Below, in pieces: positions 38,925 to 47,788 of a stretch of 64,000 nt of DNA; the stretch's first letter is position 1; the number at the start of each line of letters is the position of its first letter. The DNA lies in the NCBI RefSeq assembly GCF_026191675.1, contig NZ_JAKRRY010000006.1, forward strand, positions 62,001 to 126,000, read 5' to 3'. Below the pieces are notes generated by a model. The model was not told the origin of the DNA, did no database searches, and saw only the letters and a list, made by a program, of their open reading frames with translations. The position numbers and the translations under genes are program-made. This DNA comes from Vibrio qingdaonensis (GTDB taxonomy: Bacteria > Pseudomonadota > Gammaproteobacteria > Enterobacterales > Vibrionaceae).

Positions 38925-39644
38925 TTAGAATACAAAGTTTAATCCAATTCTATAGCGCCATTCCGTCTCGCCAGTATTTGGCGCTGGAATATAAATATTT
39001 TTATCAGCATCAACAATTTCAGCATACGGTCTCATGAAACTAGAGTATTTATATAAAAATTTAAACGTATGCTCTCTCGCAGTTTGCTTACCATTAGCGA
39101 GCTCACCAGGGTGATTCGTTATTTGGTCGAAATAGGTATAGGCATAAGAGAACGTATACTTATCCGTGTTATATCCTGTCCACATATCGTAACGGTTTCG
39201 ACGGATAGTTTCGTTTTCTCCTGCTGCATTTTTAGCTTCTGCACTTGAAAAGTCATATCGATAACGTCCGTGAATAAAGAATCCACTGTCAAAGTTATAA
39301 TTTAACTTTAGATACGGCATATAAAAGGTATTTGAACTCATAAAGTTCATGGTTAAACCGGGATTTAGAACGAAGTTATCATTGACAGCATAGGTGTAAT
39401 AGTTGGTAATTTCTGTATTCGACAAACGTAAGTTACTGCCAAAGCTATCGCCGTAAGTCCCGTGGTTCACATTGGTCAGCATCTCAATACCATAGCCGTT
39501 ATCAAAATGGTGGCCTAAAATAACTCGGCTACGATGGCGGTCTGACGGATCTCGGTATTCGTGTCTTAGATCAAGATACGTAGTTGCAGAATATGCTGAA
39601 GAGGACATTAATATAAGTAACGCAGAAGGTATGATTTTATTCAT
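38925..39644 (-). CDS. KdgM-family oligosaccharide porin
   Basis: This 239-aa outer-membrane protein has a signal peptide (cleavage after A-Y-S-A near residue 19), the KdgM-type opening Y-L-D-L-R-H-E-Y-x-D, about twelve beta strands and a C-terminal N-F-V-F. KdgM proteins are monomeric 12-strand channels that pass acidic oligosaccharides such as oligogalacturonates. No pectin-lyase genes are nearby; the neighbours process amino sugars and KDG. Uptake of chitin oligomers with a carboxylate (aldonic) end would fit both the family and the context. Confidence 0.85.
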   Translation of the reverse strand: MNKIIPSALLILMSSSAYSATTYLDLRHEYRDPSDRHRSRVILGHHFDNGYGIEMLTNVNHGTYGDSFGSNLRLSNTEITNYYTYAVNDNFVLNPGLTMNFMSSNTFYMPYLKLNYNFDSGFFIHGRYRYDFSSAEAKNAAGENETIRRNRYDMWTGYNTDKYTFSYAYTYFDQITNHPGELANGKQTAREHTFKFLYKYSSFMRPYAEIVDADKNIYIPAPNTGETEWRYRIGLNFVF

Positions 39645-39792
39645 AATAAGTTTCTATTAAATTTGAGTTGTGACGTGCCATATTGAATTCACACGACAAA
39701 TGCCATCACAAAAAATGTTTCGCATATAATACAGCTGTATAAATTATAGCAACTGCATTACCTGATTTATTATTTAGATATTTTTATTCGAG

Positions 39793-40416
39793 CTATTTAA
39801 CACAATTAACGGCGTCTTGAATTAGGTTCGACAATTCATCCCATTTCTCGTCATCAATTAATTGTGGTGACACCATCCACGTACCACCACAACAGTGCAC
39901 GCGATCAATGGCGAGATAATCATTAATATTTGATTTACTGATACCACCAGTTGGCATAAAGGCGACCTCTCCATAAGGCGCTAACAACGATTTAATCATT
40001 GGTAAGCCACCTGAAGCCTCGGCTGGGAAAAACTTCAAAAAGCTCAATCCCAACTCTAATGCTTGCTCTACCTGACTCGGGTTATTAACCCCTGGGACGA
40101 TGGCAATACCTTTTTCTTGGCAGTACTTAACGGTTGTCGGGTTCAGGCCGGGAGCAACAATGAACTCAGCTCCGGAATCTATCGCGGTATCGACTTGCTC
40201 AGTCGTCAGCACCGTACCCGCACCAATGCATAGCTCAGGATAGGCTGCTCTCATTGCTCGGATTGCGTCAGCAGCGGCTTCCGTTCTAAATGTGACTTCT
40301 GCAACTGGTAAGCCATTTTCAACCAATACTTTTGCCAACGGGATAGCTTGTTCAACATGGTTAATTTGAATAACGGGTATTACTTTAAATTGTTTTAGTT
40401 TATCTATTAACGACAT
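39793..40416 (-). CDS. eda: KDPG/KHG aldolase
   Basis: This 207-aa class I aldolase splits 2-keto-3-deoxy-6-phosphogluconate into pyruvate and glyceraldehyde-3-phosphate. The Schiff-base lysine is Lys128 in F-L-K-F-F-P-A-E and the catalytic glutamate is Glu40 in A-E-V-T-F-R-T, matching Eda proteins. It lies 10 bp after the KDG kinase gene, so the two successive steps are co-transcribed. An AGAGAAG site precedes the ATG. It is a dedicated copy inside the sugar-acid locus. Confidence 0.94.
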   Translation of the reverse strand: MSLIDKLKQFKVIPVIQINHVEQAIPLAKVLVENGLPVAEVTFRTEAAADAIRAMRAAYPELCIGAGTVLTTEQVDTAIDSGAEFIVAPGLNPTTVKYCQEKGIAIVPGVNNPSQVEQALELGLSFLKFFPAEASGGLPMIKSLLAPYGEVAFMPTGGISKSNINDYLAIDRVHCCGGTWMVSPQLIDDEKWDELSNLIQDAVNCVK

Positions 40417-40426
40417 GACACTTCTC

Positions 40427-41350
40427 TTATATTAAATGGTCCATAGCACCCAACGGAATAACGGCACCAGGGTGTTGAATAACCGTAGACGCCAATTTGT
40501 GCCCTAATAACGCGGCATCATCGCCACTTTCACCTGTCAATCGAGCCGCTAAATATCCAGCGGCAAACGAATCCCCAGCTGCGCACGTGTCGACTACGTT
40601 TGCAACGAGGGTCGCAGCAACATAGCTTGCCGTTGGAGCGTCTGACTGCAAATCTGCAACAACCTTGCACGGCTCATGCCCACGCTTAATCACAAGCTCT
40701 GATACACCTAAACGTTGACAACGACTCTCTACCGACTCCTCGTTACCCCAAATCATCACGTCGTCATCTTCTGTCATTAACGCGATATCAACATGTGGCA
40801 ATATGGCTTGGTACCAGTGTTTGGCTTCTGCAGTGCTCCAGAGTTGTGGACGAAAGTTATTATCAAAAATCACTTTCCCGCCACGAGATTTAAAAGACGT
40901 GATTGCGGAAAGTAATCGCTCTCTCGCGGAGTCATCAAGAATCGCAATACTGATTCCACTGACATAGAAAGCATCAAATTGATTAGTCGCCAATGCGATC
41001 TCTAATTTTGTCGCTACCAAAGAAAAATAATGCCTTGCTGCGCTGTTTTCTCGCCAGTACAGAAAGGTTCGTTCACCTGACGCATCGGTTTCGACCAGAT
41101 ATAATCCAGGTTGTTTACCAACTATGGTTTCTACCAAATTCGTTTCAATCTGTTCATCTTGCCAATGTGACTTCATGTCAGATGAAAGCTGATCATCACC
41201 CAGACCAGTAGCATAAGAAACTTGAATGCCTCTTCGCTGGCCGAGTCGAGCCAGATATAGAGCCGTATTCAACGTGTCACCACCGAATGTTTTTCTCAGC
41301 GGTTCACCACTAAGCTCAACCATGCACTCGCCAAAAAACGCTATTTTCAT
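40427..41350 (-). CDS. kdgK: 2-keto-3-deoxygluconate kinase (PfkB family)
   Basis: This 307-aa PfkB-family sugar kinase has an N-terminal G-E-C-M-V-E-L motif and the C-terminal C-A-A-G-D-S-F-A-A-G signature whose Asp is the catalytic base. It phosphorylates 2-keto-3-deoxygluconate to KDPG, the substrate of the adjacent aldolase. The start at 41350 is chosen for AAGG 7 nt upstream; a longer ORF lacks such a site. A hairpin separates it from the symporter gene upstream. Confidence 0.92.
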   Translation of the reverse strand: MKIAFFGECMVELSGEPLRKTFGGDTLNTALYLARLGQRRGIQVSYATGLGDDQLSSDMKSHWQDEQIETNLVETIVGKQPGLYLVETDASGERTFLYWRENSAARHYFSLVATKLEIALATNQFDAFYVSGISIAILDDSARERLLSAITSFKSRGGKVIFDNNFRPQLWSTAEAKHWYQAILPHVDIALMTEDDDVMIWGNEESVESRCQRLGVSELVIKRGHEPCKVVADLQSDAPTASYVAATLVANVVDTCAAGDSFAAGYLAARLTGESGDDAALLGHKLASTVIQHPGAVIPLGAMDHLI

Positions 41351-41408
41351 GTTTATACCTTGGGAAAAATAGCTTAGGAGCATTACCTAAGATAAATAGG
41401 TGAAAAAT

Positions 41409-41432
41409 ATGGAGCGTCTTGCAACGCTCCAT
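41409..41432 (-). terminator. hairpin between the symporter and kdgK
   Basis: ATGGAGCGT (41409-41417) pairs with ACGCTCCAT (41424-41432) with a 6-nt loop, followed on the minus strand by ATTTTTC. It lies inside the presumed operon, so it could be a partial terminator that lowers expression of kdgK-eda relative to the symporter. Confidence 0.65.
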
Positions 41433-41441
41433 TCCGCTTAA

Positions 41442-42935
41442 TTACTCTGTCACAGGAGATGACTTAATTGTGGAGCCAGAAGTATCACTCAGTTCCATTT
41501 GCGCTCTTTCCGCATCGAGCATCGCTTGCGCTTGCTCAGGAGTCACCGTATTAGCAGGAGTGAGCAAACTCACAACCACACCGGCTAGCGTCGCCACTAA
41601 CACAGAAGGAATAACCGGGTTGCCCCAATACGTTGTCAATGTTGGGCTTAGCATTACTGTGAATGATGCACATGACGCACCTATCAAAGTCGCGATGGCA
41701 CCTTGCCAGTTATAACGCTTCCAGAAACGTCCTAGCATGCCGCAGACAAACATCCCAGACATTACGGTTGAAATCATTTTCGTGATGTAGCCAATGATAT
41801 CGTTTGAAGTTAACGCGAATAACAGTGCAAAACCAATGACAACAATCAGCGCTAAACGAGAATAATTCAGCATGGATTCTTTGTTAGGCATACGACCAGT
41901 AAACATCACGTACACATCACGAAGAAGAATCGACACACCGGCAATAGCATCAGAGCTCGCACTCGACATCGTAGCCGAAAGACCTGCAATCAATACAATC
42001 ATGCCTACGCCGACTGGCAATACCGTCGCAGCTACATAAGGGAATGAAAAGTTCGGGTTTTCTAGCGATGGGTCAATCGCATGAGCAGCCATACCAATAA
42101 TGGCAGGAATGATGGAGAAGAATAGATACAGCACACCAGACATTACAAATGAGCGGCGAATGGTAGAGACATCTTTACCTGAGTATATGCGCTGACGGAA
42201 CGACGGCGTAGCCAATACACCAACACCAATCACAACCGCAAGTGAGACAGCAGGTACCACACCTAACTTTTCGATGGCTAAGAAACTTGTCGCGGCAGGG
42301 TCCATCGCAGCATAAAGGTTATCAAGACCACCAATGTATTGCACTGACATCACTGCCATTAAAATAAAGCCAACAAACAAAATAATCGCTTGAATGGTAT
42401 CGGTCCAAACCACAGCCGTGTAACCACCAATGACGACGTAAATCGTAAAGGCTGCGGCAATAATCACTTTGGCAACGTTTAAATCAATATCAGCGATCCA
42501 TGCGAGATACATCCCGCCACCAAGAATATGGGCACCCAACCAACCAATAGAGGCGATAAAAATCAGCACACCAACCACATTTTTCACCACGCGATTGGCG
42601 CCAACGTAATACGCCAGTTCTTCACTCATGGTCATGAAATTGAGTTTACGTACAGGGGCAAACCATAGAGCTAACAGTAAAATACCTAACGCACCACCAA
42701 TGCCATACAAAGCACCCGCCCAACCGTTAGCATAACCAAAGCCGACCGCGCCCATACTTGAGCCGGTTCCTACCATGGTGGCAACCGTGGTACCTAAAAC
42801 AAGAAACAAAGGTAAGCCGCGGCCACCTAAAAGGAAGTCTTCCCCAGATTTTTGATTACGTGATACAAACCACCCTAACCAAATAAGAAAACACACATAT
42901 ATTCCGAAACCAGTTAAAAAGAGTGTACTGTTCAT
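41442..42935 (-). CDS. sodium:solute symporter (SSS family)
   Basis: This 497-aa inner-membrane protein has about 13 transmembrane helices and the SSS fold, with an early G-R-G-L-P-L segment and the A-G-L-S-A-T-M-S-S-A-S-S-D-A region that supplies sodium-binding residues. The start at 42935 has GGAG 7 nt upstream. Position between the RidA/deacetylase genes and the KDG kinase suggests it imports the pathway substrate, probably N-acetylglucosaminate, from the periplasm with sodium. The SSS family also carries sialate, proline and other solutes, so the substrate is inferred. Confidence 0.9.
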   Translation of the reverse strand: MNSTLFLTGFGIYVCFLIWLGWFVSRNQKSGEDFLLGGRGLPLFLVLGTTVATMVGTGSSMGAVGFGYANGWAGALYGIGGALGILLLALWFAPVRKLNFMTMSEELAYYVGANRVVKNVVGVLIFIASIGWLGAHILGGGMYLAWIADIDLNVAKVIIAAAFTIYVVIGGYTAVVWTDTIQAIILFVGFILMAVMSVQYIGGLDNLYAAMDPAATSFLAIEKLGVVPAVSLAVVIGVGVLATPSFRQRIYSGKDVSTIRRSFVMSGVLYLFFSIIPAIIGMAAHAIDPSLENPNFSFPYVAATVLPVGVGMIVLIAGLSATMSSASSDAIAGVSILLRDVYVMFTGRMPNKESMLNYSRLALIVVIGFALLFALTSNDIIGYITKMISTVMSGMFVCGMLGRFWKRYNWQGAIATLIGASCASFTVMLSPTLTTYWGNPVIPSVLVATLAGVVVSLLTPANTVTPEQAQAMLDAERAQMELSDTSGSTIKSSPVTE

Positions 42936-43125
42936 TGAACATCTCCAAATATAATTGTGGCGTGCATTAACCACTTATTGTTTTACGTTATTATCTAAAA
43001 GTAACATTTATTGGTTGAATAATTTTAATTCAAAGTGAATTTTTATTGTTATGTGAAGGGCATCATCATGCCCTTCCAATGTTACTTAATATACTTCCCA
43101 TTAATTATATTAATAGGAGTAACAT

Positions 43126-43518
43126 CTAAGCACGATCTGAGCGATAGCAGGTCACGTCAACTTCTACTTTTACATCAACAACTAAGTCACAAACCATGCA
43201 GATACGAGCTGGAGGGTTCGCACCAAAAAACTCGCGGAATACTTTATTGAACGATTGGAAGTAACGAGAATCTGTCAGCACAACTTTAACATGCATCACA
43301 TCCTCAAGGCCGTAGCCTGCTTCTTCCATAATGTCGACACAGTTTTGGATAGCAAGGCGAGACTGATCAATAATGCCCCCTTCGACCACTTCACCATCGG
43401 TCATTGGTGTTTGACCTGAAACATATAGAAAACCGCCCGCCTCTGTTGCTCTCGCAAACGGAAGATGCTGACCACCAGTACCCACTCCACCTTCAACACC
43501 GTAACGTTTAATAGTCAT
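43126..43518 (-). CDS. RidA/YjgF-family protein
   Basis: This 130-aa protein has the YjgF/RidA signature, including the late P-A-R-I segment whose Arg binds the substrate carboxylate. RidA proteins hydrolyse reactive enamine/imine intermediates released by PLP-dependent dehydratases to keto acids and ammonia. The neighbouring fold-III PLP enzyme would release such an intermediate while deaminating glucosaminate, so a dedicated RidA makes sense here. A TTGGAG site precedes the ATG. The gene lies between the symporter and the deacetylase. Confidence 0.9.
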   Translation of the reverse strand: MTIKRYGVEGGVGTGGQHLPFARATEAGGFLYVSGQTPMTDGEVVEGGIIDQSRLAIQNCVDIMEEAGYGLEDVMHVKVVLTDSRYFQSFNKVFREFFGANPPARICMVCDLVVDVKVEVDVTCYRSDRA

Positions 43519-43572
43519 TTTAACTCCAAAATTTATACTTAATTACTTACCTAAATATTGATTGCATCAATA

Positions 43573-45012
43573 TTACTCTTTATGTCGATAAATAAATCGA
43601 CCAAACCTATTCTTTGCCACTTCTTTATTGCTATAGCTAATATGACCATTAACTAGAACACAATCTATTCCATCAGCAACTGATATTGGATCTTCAAATG
43701 TTGCCGTATCTTTAATTCGATTTTTATCAAATATTACTAAATCCGCAAATGCGCCTTTTTCGATTATTCCACGTTGCTTCAAATTATATCGCTGTGCAGA
43801 CAACCCAGTCATTTTATGTACCGCTTCTTCAAGTGAGAATAGTTTTCTATCTCGACAATAATGACTCAGTACTTTTGGGAACGTCCCCCACAATCGAGGA
43901 TGCGGATGAGGGTCATTTGGCAAACCATCAGAACCCACCATGGTCAAACGGTACTTAAGAACCCGCTCAACGTCCGCTTCATCCATACAATGATAAACCG
44001 CCCCGGCGGGTTGCAATGCCTTTGCCGCCTCAAGTAATGGTAAATCCATTTGTTTTGCGATGTCTTTTAGCATTTGCCCCGCAAACTTTGGTAACGCTTC
44101 TGACCACGTAATGAAAATATCAATTTCATCGGTTACTTGTTTAAGGTCAAGCGTCGAAGAGCTAGCAGAGTATGGATAGCAGTCACAAGAAACATCTTGA
44201 TTTTTGACGGTTTCCTCCATCAACTCCAAAACCTCAACCGTTCTCCCCCAATTTCCCGCACCTGCGCACTTCAAGTGAGAAATGACAACAGGCACCTTGG
44301 CATGTTTACCGGTTTCAAAGGCCTCTTCCATCGCTTCTAAAATCGCCTCAAATTCGGTTCTCATGTGTGTGGTATAGATGCCACCATGATCGGCGAGTAC
44401 TTCTGCGAGGCTCATGACTTCTTCAGCGGTCGCTTGTTTGGCACTGGCATAAGCTAAACCAGAACTCAGACCAAGTGCCCCTTGCTCTAACGCTTGCAAA
44501 AGCGTGGCTTTCATTGACAATAATTCGCTTTCACTTGCCTCACGAAGCAATTCATCCATGACGTTATTTCGTAACGTGGTGTGACCGACAAGTGCAGCAA
44601 CGTTTACAGCTGGCTGTGCCGTCATTACGGCATCGGCATAATGCGCAAACGTTGGATACTTAAAATCCTTTTGTTGACCCAATAAATTCATTGGATCGGG
44701 TGGCTCATTCGCTAACACTGCCGGAGACGCACTAATGCCACAATTTCCCACAATCACAGTCGTCACACCCTGACTAATTTTAGGCAGACACTCTGGGTAG
44801 CGAATAACATTCGTGTCATCATGGGTATGAACGTCGATAAAACCAGGGCTGAGTACTTTTCCCTGCCCCTCAATAACATGCTTAGCTAACCCTGCATCCA
44901 TTGGTGCAATCTCAGCAATTCGATCACCAAGAATTGCCACATCCGAAAAATACGCTTTAGAGCTCATTCCATCGACAATTTCTACGTTTTTTATAATGAT
45001 GTCGAACAACAT
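43573..45012 (-). CDS. D-aminoacylase-family deacetylase, probable N-acetylglucosaminate deacetylase
   Basis: This 479-aa amidohydrolase has the metal-binding D-V-H-T-H-D-D motif (His62, His64), later His and Asp ligands (G-H-T-T near 165, H-L-K near 255, and a D in V-G-S-D-G near 370) and the composite beta domain at both ends. The family removes acyl groups from N-acyl-D-amino acids. In this setting the likely substrate is N-acetyl-D-glucosaminate, itself an N-acetyl-2-amino acid. The start at 45012 follows AGAGAG. It is divergent from the PLP enzyme across a 198-bp operator region. Confidence 0.87.
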   Translation of the reverse strand: MLFDIIIKNVEIVDGMSSKAYFSDVAILGDRIAEIAPMDAGLAKHVIEGQGKVLSPGFIDVHTHDDTNVIRYPECLPKISQGVTTVIVGNCGISASPAVLANEPPDPMNLLGQQKDFKYPTFAHYADAVMTAQPAVNVAALVGHTTLRNNVMDELLREASESELLSMKATLLQALEQGALGLSSGLAYASAKQATAEEVMSLAEVLADHGGIYTTHMRTEFEAILEAMEEAFETGKHAKVPVVISHLKCAGAGNWGRTVEVLELMEETVKNQDVSCDCYPYSASSSTLDLKQVTDEIDIFITWSEALPKFAGQMLKDIAKQMDLPLLEAAKALQPAGAVYHCMDEADVERVLKYRLTMVGSDGLPNDPHPHPRLWGTFPKVLSHYCRDRKLFSLEEAVHKMTGLSAQRYNLKQRGIIEKGAFADLVIFDKNRIKDTATFEDPISVADGIDCVLVNGHISYSNKEVAKNRFGRFIYRHKE

Positions 45013-45050
45013 AGTCATCTCTCTTATTCCCATTCATTTCACGAAGCCTA

Positions 45051-45124
45051 TGTTAGAAACTATCCTTAAACATTTCAGTGACCAAACACACAATTATCAC
45101 CATGAAGTTTGATAGTTTCTAACA
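45051..45124. promoter_or_regulatory. paired 14-bp operator in the divergent promoter region
   Basis: TGTTAGAAACTATC (45051-45064) and GATAGTTTCTAACA (45111-45124) are perfect inverse complements with 46 bp between. Each copy is itself an imperfect dyad around TAG-N3-CTA. Two sites facing each divergent gene are what a dimeric repressor such as the linked RpiR protein would use. Confidence 0.7.
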
Positions 45125-45210
45125 CAACACTTAATATACTCCTAATCAAACCACTAAAAACAATAACTTACACTAAGTTATCTAACATTTTTTTGTCCGG
45201 GGGAAATATT

Positions 45211-46464
45211 ATGAATGATAGAAACAATCACAAAACATTGGATTTCTCATCCATTAGAGGTATGAAAGGATTACCTATTACCACTCACCAGGAGCACCGT
45301 TACCACGTGACTAACGAGGACATTAGTTTGCCCGTTGCCGTCATCAATAAGCGAGCTCTAGAACACAACATGGACTGGATGCAACAATTTGCGATCCACC
45401 ATAACGTAAAGCTATGTCCGCATGGGAAAACCACCATGACACCCGCGTTTTTTCAACAACAAAAGGAAAAAGGCGCTTGGGGGATTACCGTTGCCACCGC
45501 GCCACAAGCAGAAATAGCCGCTCACAGCGGTATGACCAATATTATTATGGCGAACCAGCTTGTCGGAAAAACCAATATGGCGATGATTTCTCGCCTAATC
45601 GAAGAGACGGAAAGCCAAGTCATATGCTGTGTTGATTCCCAAACCAACGTTGATCAACTCAATACCTTCTTTGCGGCAAAAGGCCAAACGATTAACGTCC
45701 TTATTGAGCTAGGCGTGGAAGGTGGTCGATGCGGGGTAAGAAGCCACGATGATGTCATGACGTTGGCGCAATACATCGAAGGTAAACCCAATGTCAAACT
45801 CGTTGGTATCGAAGTTTATGAAGGGGTGATTCATGGCGGAGATGAAGAACAACGAGTTCGTGACCTATTAACATCCACCATCCAATTAGGTCGCCAGTTA
45901 CTCAGCGATAAGCTTCTTCCACCGCTACCCATTCTCACTGGAGCTGGGTCGGCATGGTATGACGTCGTTGCAGAAACGCTGGCAAACCTCGATGACTTTG
46001 AAGCCATCATTCGCCCTGGCTGTTATGTTATCCATGACACGGGTATTTATCTGGAAGCACAAGAAAAAGTCATGGCACGAGCGCAAAAAAATAGTGGTTT
46101 TGCCTGTGATTTAGGAGGTGACCTTACCTCTTCCCTTGAGGTCTGGGCTTACGTTATTTCAAGACCAGAACCCAATAAAGCCGTGGTTGGATTAGGTAAA
46201 CGGGATGTCGCCTTTGACGCAGGACTGCCAACCGCTGAACGCCGCTATCGTAACGGGAAGGCACTACCGGTAAATGATATCACCACGACTAATGTCATGG
46301 ATCAACATACATTTTTGGCGATTCCAACTGACTCAGATATCCAAGTTGGTGATATGATAGCGTTTTCAACTTCGCATCCATGCCTAACGTTTGACAAGTG
46401 GCGTTATATTGCCATCAGTAATGATGAACACGTTGTAGAACAATGGGTTGAAACGGCTTTCTAA
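45211..46464 (+). CDS. fold-III PLP deaminase, probable D-glucosaminate ammonia-lyase
   Basis: This 417-aa enzyme belongs to the alanine racemase-N / D-serine dehydratase-like (DSD1, D-threonine aldolase) family. The PLP lysine is Lys73 in P-H-G-K-T, and the C-terminal metal-binding H-P-C is at His389 and Cys391. Members remove ammonia from D-3-hydroxy amino acids; D-glucosaminate dehydratase activity is known for this class and yields 2-keto-3-deoxygluconate. That product feeds the linked kinase and aldolase. The start at 45211 has GGGGGA upstream. Alternative activities are D-serine or D-threonine breakdown. Confidence 0.85.
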   Translation: MNDRNNHKTLDFSSIRGMKGLPITTHQEHRYHVTNEDISLPVAVINKRALEHNMDWMQQFAIHHNVKLCPHGKTTMTPAFFQQQKEKGAWGITVATAPQAEIAAHSGMTNIIMANQLVGKTNMAMISRLIEETESQVICCVDSQTNVDQLNTFFAAKGQTINVLIELGVEGGRCGVRSHDDVMTLAQYIEGKPNVKLVGIEVYEGVIHGGDEEQRVRDLLTSTIQLGRQLLSDKLLPPLPILTGAGSAWYDVVAETLANLDDFEAIIRPGCYVIHDTGIYLEAQEKVMARAQKNSGFACDLGGDLTSSLEVWAYVISRPEPNKAVVGLGKRDVAFDAGLPTAERRYRNGKALPVNDITTTNVMDQHTFLAIPTDSDIQVGDMIAFSTSHPCLTFDKWRYIAISNDEHVVEQWVETAF

Positions 46465-46474
46465 GGAAAAAACT

Positions 46475-47338
46475 GTGAATGTAGACGTCGATATTATTTC
46501 GCAAATAACTGAGCGCTATAGCGCGCTTCGTGATGCAGAAAAAAAAGTAGCCGATTTAGTGATGGATGATGTCAGTAGTGCCGCTAACGCCAGCATCACC
46601 GAGTTAGCTCAACAGGCGAATGTCAGTGAAGCGACCATTACGCGCTTCGCAAAAGCGGTTGGATGTATCAATGTTCGTGATCTCAAGATTAAGCTTGCCC
46701 AGTCTCTCGCCGTTGGCCAGCGGTTCATTATTGAGCCACCCGATCATACTAGCCACCAAGGTATTTATGAGTCGATTAAACAAGCGCTCGACATCAACCG
46801 AGCGCTCATCAACGAGCAAGACATAACTCAAGCCGTAGCCATGCTTCACTCAGCAAGACAAGTCATTGCGATCGGTGTGGGTGGCGGGTCCACCATTACC
46901 TCCCAAGAACTACAACACCGCCTGTTTCGCTTAGGCTACCCGGTTGTTGCCTATAATGATGGTTTGCTAACTCGGATGGTCGCTGCAACCGCCGATCCTA
47001 ATGACGTGATGGTGCTCATTTCAGCGACAGGACATACACCACAAGTGATTGAATCTGCAGTGATTGCAAAAGAATATGGTGTTAAATTGATCGCGATTAC
47101 ACCAGCCGATTCTCCATTGGCGAATACCTGCGACATAGTGCTGCCCATCATTCACCAAGAAACGGATTTTATTTATAAGCCATCCGCTTCTCGCTATGCC
47201 ATGTTAGCGCTGGTCGACGTGCTTTCTATGGAGTTGGCGGTGAATCACAAACGTCGCTCCCGAGATCGCCTGCGACGGCTTAAACTGGCTCTTGATTCGC
47301 ATCGAACAGGCAGTGATCGCCAACCTTTAGGTGACTAG
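46475..47338 (+). CDS. RpiR/MurR-family transcriptional regulator
   Basis: This 287-aa protein has an N-terminal RpiR helix-turn-helix (about 5-80, with A-N-V-S-E-A-T-I-T-R-F) and a C-terminal SIS domain (about 115-250) that binds phosphosugars or sugar acids. It begins 10 bp after the PLP gene at a GTG with AAGGA 7 nt upstream. RpiR regulators of amino-sugar loci respond to pathway intermediates; here KDPG or a related acid is a plausible ligand. The paired operator at 45051-45124 is its likely target. Confidence 0.9.
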   Translation: MNVDVDIISQITERYSALRDAEKKVADLVMDDVSSAANASITELAQQANVSEATITRFAKAVGCINVRDLKIKLAQSLAVGQRFIIEPPDHTSHQGIYESIKQALDINRALINEQDITQAVAMLHSARQVIAIGVGGGSTITSQELQHRLFRLGYPVVAYNDGLLTRMVAATADPNDVMVLISATGHTPQVIESAVIAKEYGVKLIAITPADSPLANTCDIVLPIIHQETDFIYKPSASRYAMLALVDVLSMELAVNHKRRSRDRLRRLKLALDSHRTGSDRQPLGD

Positions 47339-47396
47339 CCGTGCTTATAGGCTTTATGCCAACCATGAGTATTAGGTAAATCCCGCAAATAATTCT

Positions 47397-47420
47397 AAAG
47401 CTGCATTCGTGCAGCTTTTT
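47397..47420 (+). terminator. terminator of the deaminase/rpiR operon
   Basis: AAAGCTGCA and TGCAGCTTT form a 9-bp stem with a UUCG tetraloop and a T-run, 59 bp after the rpiR stop. Confidence 0.92.
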
Positions 47421-47569
47421 CGATCTTCTCACGACTCATGCGACCAATATCCGATTAACCAAAATACCCACTTTCACAGTATTAATACAAACCGTATTCA
47501 GTTGTTCATGTTTGATTCAGAATCAAAACGGTATGCTAGCCCCCTACTCGCTTTTTATCAGAGGTTACT

Positions 47570-47788
47570 ATGAAAAACTTACTTATTACCATTAGCGCGT
47601 TGATCATTGGTTTCTTTGCGATGATATTCAGTTTGCTAATGGCAATCCCACTGGCCATCGCCGCATTTATTACTGGCAACCGTATTAAAAAGCAGATGGA
47701 ACAGCAATTAAACAGCCAACCATTCCGCCAAGACGCCGCCCCTGGAGCGACTATCGAAGGTGAATATGAAAACGTCTCAACCAAATAG
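47570..47788 (+). CDS. small inner-membrane protein, 72 aa
   Basis: This 72-aa protein has one long hydrophobic stretch (about residues 3-38, enough for one or two helices) followed by a basic then acidic soluble tail ending in a G-E-Y-E-N motif. GAGG lies 5 nt before the ATG. I do not recognise a family. It overlaps the next small ORF by 23 bp, which suggests translational coupling. Confidence 0.7.
   Translation: MKNLLITISALIIGFFAMIFSLLMAIPLAIAAFITGNRIKKQMEQQLNSQPFRQDAAPGATIEGEYENVSTK

Noticed and set aside
43573..46464. Deacetylase and PLP enzyme as a plain D-amino-acid degradation pair
   Set aside because: Possible, but linkage to KDG kinase, KDPG aldolase, hexosaminidase and an acidic-sugar porin fits glucosaminate better; kept as the alternative.
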